From Coprovicinus avistercoris (GTDB taxonomy: Bacteria > Actinomycetota > Coriobacteriia > Coriobacteriales > Atopobiaceae), in the NCBI GenBank assembly GCA_018714895.1, contig DVMQ01000002.1, positions 1-57,506 on the forward strand: 57,506 nt of DNA, read 5' to 3'. The position numbers were made by a program, and so were the translations under genes. The notes beneath the pieces were generated by a model. That model did no database searches. It was given only the letters and a program-made list of their open reading frames with translations, and was not told the origin of the DNA. This document shows positions 51,861-57,506 of the stretch, piece after piece. The number at the start of each line of letters is the position of its first letter. The stretch's first letter is position 1.

Positions 51861-52934
51861 ATGGAAGAACAAAACGAACAACAATTGAACTCCATCGAGT
51901 CTCGTATAAACGAAGCTATACGTGCAACAGCACCTGGTACAGCTATGCGTCGAGCGCTTGACATGATCATTGCTGGGCATCTTGGTGCTTTAATATGTGT
52001 GGGCGATGTTGAACATGTTCTTGCGGCGGGTAACGACGGCTTTCCGCTCAATATTTCTTTCACCGCCAATAGGCTCTTTGAGCTATCAAAGATGGATGGC
52101 GCGGTCGTTTTAGATGGGGACCTCAATCAAATATTGAGAGCAAATTTTCATCTCAATCCCGACCCATCATTGCCCACAAGTGAAACAGGCATGCGCCATC
52201 GAACGGCGGCGCGTATGAGCCTGTTAACAAAAGCGCTAGTAATTTCTGTCTCTGAACGTCGTCAAGTTGTCAATCTGTATATAGGGGGCCGTTCACATCA
52301 GCTCAGAACAGTTCCTGAAATCATGACGCTTACGAGCCAGCTGCAAGGAACATTGCAGTCCACGCGTCAGTCTCTCGACAGGGGCCTTTTGCGCCTCTCT
52401 TCACTTGAGTTGGACAACTATGTCACGCTCAGTGATATTACGTATCTCTACAACCAATTTGAGCTGCTGCTTCTTATCGATAAAGATCTTCGCCGATATG
52501 TGAATGAGCTGGGTGCTGAGGGACGTTCTGTCGAGATGCAGCGCTCACAGTTTGTAGGCGATGTTGAAGACGAATACATTCTGATGATTCGTGACTATGC
52601 AGCTAATTCTTCTCGTGAAGAAGCAGTGCGTATTCGATCGCAGTTCTCGCAACTTGCGGCAGACGCCTCGCTTAATTGCAAAAATGTCGCCAAGATCCTC
52701 GGGCGTGAGAATCTGAAGGAAGATAGTGTTATTACGCCGCTTGGACTGCGTACCCTTTCTCGCATTTCAGTTGTACGAGAGGGTATGGCAGACAAAATCG
52801 TGGATGAATATGGCTCTTTGCGCGAGCTGCTCGACGCTATTGAGGACAATCCTTCGCGTCTTGATGATATTGGTGTGAACAACCCCTCTATTCTGGCGGA
52901 TAGCCTTACCCGTATGCATGGAGGTCAGGCGTGA
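51861..52934 (+). CDS. disA: DNA integrity scanning diadenylate cyclase DisA
   Basis: A 357-residue enzyme making cyclic di-AMP from two ATP. The DAC domain (about 1-150) shows DGA at residues 79-81 (KMDGAVVLDGD) and RHR at 112-114 (GMRHRTAARMS), both catalytic. A helical spine and a C-terminal HhH DNA-binding domain follow (ITPLGLRTLSRIS, IVDEYGSLRELLDAI, GVNNPSILADSLTRM). It senses DNA branching. GGGGGTGA precedes the ATG. Its stop overlaps the ispD start (GTGA). Confidence 0.95.
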   Translation: MEEQNEQQLNSIESRINEAIRATAPGTAMRRALDMIIAGHLGALICVGDVEHVLAAGNDGFPLNISFTANRLFELSKMDGAVVLDGDLNQILRANFHLNPDPSLPTSETGMRHRTAARMSLLTKALVISVSERRQVVNLYIGGRSHQLRTVPEIMTLTSQLQGTLQSTRQSLDRGLLRLSSLELDNYVTLSDITYLYNQFELLLLIDKDLRRYVNELGAEGRSVEMQRSQFVGDVEDEYILMIRDYAANSSREEAVRIRSQFSQLAADASLNCKNVAKILGRENLKEDSVITPLGLRTLSRISVVREGMADKIVDEYGSLRELLDAIEDNPSRLDDIGVNNPSILADSLTRMHGGQA

Positions 52935-53713
52935 AGGTCCAAACAACCCTAAGGGCTCCAGATACGTGCGCAATTATTGTTGCGGGTGGTCGTGGTGAGC
53001 GATTTGGAGATGTACGAGGTAAGCAGTTCGTTCCTCTTTGCAATCTTCCGATGGCAGCTTGGTCGCTCAAGGCATTTACAGAGGCTCCCTCCGTAGGAGC
53101 TCTTGTGGTGGTGTGTGCTCCAGAGCGTATTGATGAGATGCGCAAAGAAGTGGTGAACCCGCTTAAGCTTTCGATGCCTGTTCTCTTTGCGCCTTCTGGT
53201 TCTGTTCGACAGGCTTCTTGTTTCTCAGGGTTGCAGGTTATATCTCAGCAGTTGTCCGAACAATCATTTCCATTCGTTGCCATCCATGATGCAGCGCGGC
53301 CTCTTATCACCCCGGCTGGTATTGAGCGTGTGATAGATTGCATACGCTCAAACACAGAGCTCGATGGCGCTATTTGCGCCCGTCCTGCTGTTGATACGCT
53401 CAAAGTAGTTAAGGATGCTTCGGAGAAAAGCACAACGCCTGTTATTGTCTCTACGCCAGATCGCTCAACATGTTGGTATGCAGAGACACCACAAGTCTTT
53501 CGCTTTGAGACCATCTTTTCCGCTCATAAGCAAGCAGCTGACGATGGGTTTGTTGGCACAGACGATGCGTCTTTAATTGAGCGGCTGGGTGGCCACGTGG
53601 CGGTTGTTGATCCGGGGTGTGAAAATCTTAAAGTTACGCTTCCAGGCGATAAGACCATTGCAGAAGCAATTCTTTCGGCGCGGCAGCATGCCACTACGTC
53701 GTGTAGTGCCTAG
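52931..53713 (+). CDS. ispD: 2-C-methyl-D-erythritol 4-phosphate cytidylyltransferase
   Basis: A 260-residue cytidylyltransferase of the MEP isoprenoid pathway. Signature text: IIVAGGRGERFGDVRGKQF (nucleotide-binding Arg/Lys), VAIHDAARPLITPAGIERVI, CARPAVDTLKVV, and ETPQVFRFETIF, DDASLIERLGG. The start is GTG 52931, overlapping disA, with GGAGGT upstream. The usual partner ispF is not next to it. Confidence 0.94.
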   Translation: MKVQTTLRAPDTCAIIVAGGRGERFGDVRGKQFVPLCNLPMAAWSLKAFTEAPSVGALVVVCAPERIDEMRKEVVNPLKLSMPVLFAPSGSVRQASCFSGLQVISQQLSEQSFPFVAIHDAARPLITPAGIERVIDCIRSNTELDGAICARPAVDTLKVVKDASEKSTTPVIVSTPDRSTCWYAETPQVFRFETIFSAHKQAADDGFVGTDDASLIERLGGHVAVVDPGCENLKVTLPGDKTIAEAILSARQHATTSCSA

Positions 53714-53734
53714 CTATTATCTGCACTTTATCAG

Positions 53735-53762
53735 TTGTCCTTTTTGCTTGCGAAGCTACAAT
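53735..53762 (+). promoter_or_regulatory. Promoter of cysS
   Basis: TTGTCC (53735-53740), 16 bp, TACAAT (53757-53762). Transcription would start near 53769, downstream of an in-frame GTG at 53764, so the first usable start is ATG 53824. Confidence 0.6.
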
Positions 53763-53823
53763 CGTGAGCACGCCAAATACCGGTCCGCGCCGCCGCGGCC
53801 GTCGCGAACCCAAGGGGTGTCAA

Positions 53824-55302
53824 ATGCTTATATACAACAGTCAAACACATCGTAAGGAAGAGTTTAAGCCCATTGATGCTGGTCGAGTTCGTATGTATGT
53901 CTGCGGACCTACCGTGTATGACCAGATCCATATTGGCAATGCCCGTACATTCCTTTCATTCGATGTAATTCGTCGATATTTGCAATACAAGGGCTATCAA
54001 GTCACCTTTGCGCAAAACCTTACTGACGTGGACGACAAAATTATCAATCGCGCAAATGAAACAGGTACGACTGCTGCTGCGGTAGCCGAGGAGTTTTCAG
54101 CGGCTTTTATTGAGCAGATGCATCGTTTTGGGATTTTGGACCCCGATATTCGCCCTCGCGCAACACGCGAAATCGAGGCAATGCAAGACATGATTTCTCT
54201 TCTTATCGAGAAGGGCTTTGCCTACGTTGCGTCCAATGGTGACGTGTATTTCTCAGTACGGTCTGATACGCATTATGGTGTTCTTTCGGGACGTGATCTC
54301 GATCAGCTGCGTGCTGGTGAGCGCGTAGAGGTTAATGATGAGAAGCACGATCCTTTTGACTTTGCACTCTGGAAGGCAGCTAAGCCAGGGGAACCAAGTT
54401 GGCCGAGTCCCTGGGGAGAAGGACGTCCTGGTTGGCATACCGAGTGCTGTGCCATGATCCATCGCTATTTGGGAACACCCATTGATATTCATGGTGGCGG
54501 TGCAGATCTCATCTTCCCGCATCATGAAAATGAGACAGCGCAGGCAATGTGCGCCTGGAATGCTCCGCTTGCAAATGTATGGATGCACGCAGGCATGCTT
54601 CGCGTGGATGGCGAGAAGATGTCCAAGAGCCTGGGCAATTTCTACACCCTTAAAGAAGTGCTCGATAAGTATCCTGCCGATGCAGTGCGCCTGCTTATGC
54701 TGCAAACACACTATCGTGCACCTCTTGATTTTTCGTTTGAGCGTCTTGAGGGAACCGTTGGTACTGTTCAGCGCCTTAAGGGCTGTGTTCGCAATTTGAG
54801 ATGGACAGCGAAGAATGCTCAAGAAGATGGCGTACTTACTGACGCAGATCGTGCATTCGGTGCCGCAATCGACGAGGCTCGTAAAGAATTTACGAGCCAG
54901 ATGGATGATGACTTCAACACCGCAGGTGCCCTAGCAGCTATCTTTGGTTTGGTAACCACGGCGAATACGTATCTCAAAGAGGCGGGAGATAATACTTCAA
55001 CATCAGTTACGATTCGTGCATCTGACACACTTTGCGAACTATGTGCTGTGCTCGGTATCGATCTTGTTGACACAAATTCAAAAGAAGAGCTGCCAGAAGA
55101 GCTGGTGGACCTTGCTGTTGAGTACGCTGGATATGAAGGTACTTCAGCGTCAGAGGCAGCACAAGCGTTGCTTGCAGCGCGTCAAGCAGCACGGTCTGAG
55201 AAGAACTGGACGCTTGCCGACAACATTCGCGATGCTATAGCCGGGCTCGGGCTTTCTGTAGAGGACACTCCTGCTGGTGCTCGCCTTATCAAGAAAGATT
55301 AG
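53824..55302 (+). CDS. cysS: Cysteinyl-tRNA synthetase
   Basis: A 492-residue class I synthetase. Zn-binding Cys27 is in MYVCGPTVYDQIHIGNAR, where HIGN (36-39) is the HIGH motif. Further on are the zinc ligands in WHTECCAM and HGGGADLIFPHHENE, KMSKSLGN near 266-270, and a helical anticodon-binding C-terminus. ATG 53824 follows AAGGGGTG and lies after a good promoter; a GTG at 53764 would add 20 basic residues but precedes the predicted transcript start. The rlmB start follows the stop directly. Confidence 0.95.
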   Translation: MLIYNSQTHRKEEFKPIDAGRVRMYVCGPTVYDQIHIGNARTFLSFDVIRRYLQYKGYQVTFAQNLTDVDDKIINRANETGTTAAAVAEEFSAAFIEQMHRFGILDPDIRPRATREIEAMQDMISLLIEKGFAYVASNGDVYFSVRSDTHYGVLSGRDLDQLRAGERVEVNDEKHDPFDFALWKAAKPGEPSWPSPWGEGRPGWHTECCAMIHRYLGTPIDIHGGGADLIFPHHENETAQAMCAWNAPLANVWMHAGMLRVDGEKMSKSLGNFYTLKEVLDKYPADAVRLLMLQTHYRAPLDFSFERLEGTVGTVQRLKGCVRNLRWTAKNAQEDGVLTDADRAFGAAIDEARKEFTSQMDDDFNTAGALAAIFGLVTTANTYLKEAGDNTSTSVTIRASDTLCELCAVLGIDLVDTNSKEELPEELVDLAVEYAGYEGTSASEAAQALLAARQAARSEKNWTLADNIRDAIAGLGLSVEDTPAGARLIKKD

Positions 55303-56133
55303 GTGAGGCGCGTGGTAAAGCAGCGTGGCAAATTATCTCCGAGCAAGCAACGCAGTAGAAAAGGTAAACGCTCAGGTAATAAAGACCTCATTGAAGGGCG
55401 CCGAGCCGTTGCCGAGGCGCTCTCTCTTGGCCTTCCTCTTAAACAGGCCTATGTGGCAGAAAGCACCTCTCGTGAGCGCGATAAAAATCTCACCGAGATT
55501 ATTGGGCTTTTAAAAAAGACTCATGTGCCGATTGAGTTTGTGCCGCGCGAACGTTTGGATGGGCTTTCTAGCCATGGGGCTCATCAGGGGATAGTTGTGC
55601 TTGCACAGCCTTATCACTATGCGGAGCTTTCGGAAATAATTGACAGAGCGGATAGTAAGAACGCTCTGGTAGTGGTACTTGACCATGTAACCGATGAGGG
55701 AAATTTCGGTGCAATTGTTCGAAGTGCAGAGGTAGTGGGAGCTGCGGGTGTAGTTATCCCAAAGGCTCGGTCAGTTCGAGTTGGAACAGCTGCGTATAAG
55801 ACTTCGGCTGGCGCAGTTTTGCATATGCCCATCGCTCAAGTGTCAAATCTAACGAACGCTCTCGAGCAGCTTAAACAAGCAGGTTTTTGGGTTGTGGGAT
55901 CAACAGAGCATGCTACGACAACCGTCTGGGAAAGGCCGTTTCCCGATCGCTGTGCCCTCGTTATGGGTTCAGAAGGGGAAGGTATCTCGCGCCTTGTGCT
56001 CGAGAGTTGTGATATGACGTTTCGTCTCCCACAGCGCGGTCGTGTTGAATCGCTCAATGTTGCTCAAGCTGCAACTGTTATGTGTTATGAGTGGTTGCGC
56101 ACGACATACAGTTCCTCATCGGCAGCTCTTTAA
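55303..56133 (+). CDS. rlmB: 23S rRNA (guanosine-2'-O)-methyltransferase RlmB/TrmH-family
   Basis: A 276-residue SPOUT methyltransferase. A basic N-terminus leads to the RNA-binding domain (DLIEGRRAVAEALSLG, LSSHGAHQGIVVLAQP). The knotted SPOUT domain follows: LDHVTDEGNFGAIVRSAEVVGAAGV (motif 1 with N and R), VMGSEGEGIS (motif 2) and LPQRGRVESLNVAQAATVMCYEW (motif 3). The GTG start directly follows the cysS stop, so the two are coupled. Confidence 0.92.
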   Translation: MRRVVKQRGKLSPSKQRSRKGKRSGNKDLIEGRRAVAEALSLGLPLKQAYVAESTSRERDKNLTEIIGLLKKTHVPIEFVPRERLDGLSSHGAHQGIVVLAQPYHYAELSEIIDRADSKNALVVVLDHVTDEGNFGAIVRSAEVVGAAGVVIPKARSVRVGTAAYKTSAGAVLHMPIAQVSNLTNALEQLKQAGFWVVGSTEHATTTVWERPFPDRCALVMGSEGEGISRLVLESCDMTFRLPQRGRVESLNVAQAATVMCYEWLRTTYSSSSAAL

Positions 56134-56150
56134 GAGATGAGGCAGTGAAC

Positions 56151-56708
56151 ATGGCAAAGTCAGCGCTGGCACTCTTGGTGGTTGACGGATACAACGTAAT
56201 TCATAAAACAGCTCGCTATACCGATTTGGTAGATACCGACAATTCTTCCGGATCCACAACAAGGCTTGGAAACGATCCGTTTGTGCGCGCTCGAGAATTG
56301 CTCATAGCCGATGTTGCTGCCTATTCACAGCGTCGCTATGACCCGGTAATCGTGTTTGATGGGGCAGGAAACATCAACCCAGAGCGTCCGCCTTTTTCAA
56401 CGGGCGGCGTACGCCTCATGTTTTCTCGTCCAGGTGAATCAGCAGATGCAGTAATTGAGCGTCTTGTGACAGAGGCGCGGGAGCAGATGCGAGATGTGAC
56501 GGTTGTAACGTCTGATAACACTATTCGAGCAACGGTTGGCGGAATACCTGTGACGCGTATATCGAGTGATGTACTTATTGCGGATATAACAACGCTTACG
56601 ACAGAGTATGAAAATGCCAATGATGAGCGACAATACCAGCATATGACCGTAGAAGATCGTATTGATCCGAAGGTGCGAGAAAAACTTTGGCGAATGTTGA
56701 GAAATTAG
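56151..56708 (+). CDS. yacP: YacP-like NYN-domain protein
   Basis: A 185-residue protein of the YacP/NYN family, a PIN-like nuclease fold (Rae1 in Bacillus cuts mRNA on ribosomes). It starts LALLVVDGYNVIH (acidic metal residue), continues with RYDPVIVFDGAGNI and VVTSDNTIRATV with further acidic residues, and ends in a basic tail. Its position after cysS-rlmB is typical of Firmicutes and Coriobacteria. ATG 56151 has GAGG before it. In Bacillus the same order is cysS-mrnC-rlmB-rae1; here mrnC is absent. Confidence 0.85.
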   Translation: MAKSALALLVVDGYNVIHKTARYTDLVDTDNSSGSTTRLGNDPFVRARELLIADVAAYSQRRYDPVIVFDGAGNINPERPPFSTGGVRLMFSRPGESADAVIERLVTEAREQMRDVTVVTSDNTIRATVGGIPVTRISSDVLIADITTLTTEYENANDERQYQHMTVEDRIDPKVREKLWRMLRN

Positions 56709-56751
56709 AGCCTAGCATCTTAAGCGCGTAACCGCTATTATGTACAAGTTC

Positions 56752-56826
56752 GCCGGCATGGCTCAATGGCAGAGCAACGGTTTTGTAAACCGTGGGTTGT
56801 GGGTTCGACTCCCTCTGCCGGCTCCA
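56752..56826 (+). tRNA. tRNA-Thr (anticodon TGT)
   Basis: Acceptor GCCGGCA pairs with TGCCGGC; the anticodon stem is ACGGT/ACCGT with loop TTTGTAA, giving TGT. The T-arm has GGTTCGACTCC, and CCA is encoded (56824-56826). A strong terminator follows. Confidence 0.95.
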
Positions 56827-56837
56827 GGATTTTGTGA

Positions 56838-56867
56838 GACCCCAGGTTCGCCTGGGGTCTTTTTTTT
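56838..56867 (+). terminator. Terminator after tRNA-Thr
   Basis: Perfect 9-bp arms GACCCCAGG and CCTGGGGTC around TTCG, followed by eight T. Confidence 0.96.
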
Positions 56868-56872
56868 AAACG

Positions 56873-56904
56873 TCGTCAAGAAACTTTTAAGATCGTCAAG
56901 AAAC
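56873..56904 (+). repeat. Direct repeat of a 12-mer
   Basis: TCGTCAAGAAAC occurs at 56873-56884 and 56893-56904, 20 bp apart, just after the tRNA-Thr terminator. Meaning unknown. No gene is seen from 56868 to the tRNA-Tyr promoter. Confidence 0.6.
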
Positions 56905-57013
56905 ATTTTTTGAAGATCCCGTTTAGACATAAAATTTATGATTTGAAGACGCAGTGACTACCTGCATTTATGTAAAAGATGTAGGGGAGTAACGCCCGGA
57001 TGGGTGGATTACG

Positions 57014-57042
57014 TTGACAACCGTAATCAAGCGTCGTAATAT
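57014..57042 (+). promoter_or_regulatory. Promoter of the tRNA-Tyr/Thr/Met cluster
   Basis: TTGACA (57014-57019), exactly 17 bp, TAATAT (57037-57042): a near-consensus sigma-70 promoter 55 bp upstream of tRNA-Tyr. Confidence 0.85.
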
Positions 57043-57097
57043 TCCACTCGCTTGCAAGGACCTCAGGTTTTGCAAGAAGCTTGAAAACGGCACAAAT

Positions 57098-57181
57098 GGG
57101 GATGTGGCACAGCGGCAACTGCGGCGGACTGTAAATCCGCTCCCTCTGGGTTCCTTGGTTCGAGTCCAAGCATCCCCACCA
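57098..57181 (+). tRNA. tRNA-Tyr (anticodon GTA)
   Basis: Acceptor GGGGATG/CATCCCC; the anticodon stem is GCGGA/TCCGC with loop CTGTAAA, giving GTA. A long variable arm typical of bacterial tRNA-Tyr is present, and CCA is encoded. Confidence 0.94.
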
Positions 57182-57184
57182 CCC

Positions 57185-57260
57185 GCCCGTGTAGCTCAGT
57201 CGGTAGAGCACTTCGTTGGTAACGAAGAGGTCACCGGTTCAAGTCCGGTCGCGGGCTCCA
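57185..57260 (+). tRNA. tRNA-Thr (anticodon GGT)
   Basis: Acceptor GCCCGTG/CGCGGGC; the anticodon stem is CTTCG/CGAAG with loop TTGGTAA, giving GGT. CCA is encoded. Only three bases separate it from tRNA-Tyr. Confidence 0.95.
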
Positions 57261-57276
57261 TTTCAAGCGTTTATTC

Positions 57277-57353
57277 GCCGGTGTAGCTCAGCTGGTTAGA
57301 GCACGCGGCTCATACCCGCGATGTCACTGGTTCGAATCCAGTCACCGGTACCA
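57277..57353 (+). tRNA. tRNA-Met (anticodon CAT), elongator type
   Basis: Acceptor GCCGGTG pairs with CACCGGT through one G-U; the anticodon stem is CGCGG/CCGCG with loop CTCATAC, giving CAT. The stem lacks the three G-C pairs of initiators, so it is the elongator. CCA is encoded. CAT could also mark a tRNA-Ile modified by TilS. Confidence 0.88.
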
Positions 57354-57361
57354 GCGTTCTC

Positions 57362-57379
57362 GTGGCCCTACGGGGCCAC
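57362..57379 (+). terminator. Hairpin between the tRNA cluster and tuf
   Basis: Arms GTGGCCC and GGGCCAC around TACG. No T-tract follows, so it may be a processing signal or weak attenuator before tuf. Confidence 0.5.
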
Positions 57380-57452
57380 TAGACATATGTAGATAGCGTT
57401 ATGCACGAAGCTGAGGAATAACCCACGGGTTGTTTCCAGAAGGAGGACGGCA

Positions 57453-57506
57453 ATGGCCAAGGAGAAGTTTGAGCGCACTAAGCCGCATGTAAACATCGGC
57501 ACCATC
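57453..57506 (+). CDS. tuf: Elongation factor Tu (5' part, cut by the window)
   Basis: The first 18 codons read MAKEKFERTKPHVNIGTI, the universal start of bacterial EF-Tu. AAGGAGG lies at the right distance. The gene runs out of the window. A tRNA-Tyr/Thr/Met-tuf order echoes the tRNA-tufB arrangement of other bacteria. Confidence 0.96.
   Translation, partial: MAKEKFERTKPHVNIGTI

Noticed and set aside
53763..53823. Possible N-terminal extension of CysS from GTG 53764 (basic, Arg/Pro-rich)
   Set aside because: A good promoter places the transcript start after this GTG, and CysS proteins begin at the MLIYNS position.
57014..57286. 90-codon plus-strand frame over the tRNA cluster
   Set aside because: It reads through a promoter and three tRNA genes.
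1..57506. CRISPR array, IS element, integrase or attachment sites
   Set aside because: No regularly spaced repeats, transposase or recombinase signatures were seen; tRNA genes at the right end show no duplicated 3' ends.

Overview
The window reads as chromosome of a Gram-positive, gut- or mucosa-type actinobacterium, most likely class Coriobacteriia (Atopobium/Olsenella-like). This is inferred from gene content: an actinobacterial-type clpC, disA-ispD-cysS-rlmB-yacP, a NiaR-controlled nadABC operon, bile salt hydrolase, oleate hydratase, many small redox proteins, and lysS carrying an HD domain plus a MetRS-type tRNA-binding tail. No rRNA, CRISPR array, phage or intact transposon was seen.

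Layout. (1) Bases 1-3.5 kb are a decayed, visibly G+C-richer zone: one intact HD-family alarmone-hydrolase-like gene, one membrane protein, and relics of an SDR enzyme and of a cell-surface protein. (2) 3.5-10.3 kb hold a PH-like protein, oleate hydratase with a TetR regulator, a YcxB-like protein, and a bile salt hydrolase followed by a 14-TM-type MFS transporter: a host-lipid and bile block. (3) 10.7-16.7 kb: a Dus tRNA enzyme, then a TetR regulator divergent from an ABC transporter whose permease carries a very long extracytoplasmic coiled coil. (4) 16.8-20.6 kb: nadA-nadB-nadC-niaR, de novo NAD synthesis with its repressor. (5) 20.6-29.3 kb: a marR-ABC-ABC exporter operon, a LysE-type exporter, a LysR/YeiH divergent pair, and a MarR/YczE pair. 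(6) 29.5-36.8 kb: tex, a B3/B4 protein, a DUF1275 protein, an RsmJ-like methyltransferase, a PTS EIIA, a CMD-family gene interrupted by an amber codon, and an Fe-S aldo/keto reductase. (7) 36.9-39.6 kb: a Trm9/ALKBH8-like methyltransferase divergent from Elp3, the most notable pair in the window. (8) 39.7-45.2 kb: redox proteins, a DUF389 protein, a disrupted zinc-ribbon membrane protein with a G7 tract and a 16-bp tandem duplication, a frameshifted nitroreductase and a membrane-anchored spermidine-synthase-like protein. (9) 45.3-57.5 kb is housekeeping: tatA, greA, lysS fusion, clpC, disA, ispD, cysS, rlmB, yacP, four tRNAs (Thr-TGT, Tyr-GTA, Thr-GGT, Met-CAT) and the start of tuf.

The strongest candidate for an undescribed system is Elp3 plus the Trm9-like enzyme. 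In eukaryotes these activities act in sequence to make cm5U and then mcm5U at tRNA position 34. Here the two genes lie back to back without the other Elongator subunits. Second is the LysRS-HD-tRNA-binding fusion. Several genes carry a single frameshift or stop; some may be sequencing errors, but the G7 tract and the exact 16-bp duplication could also be reversible switches.
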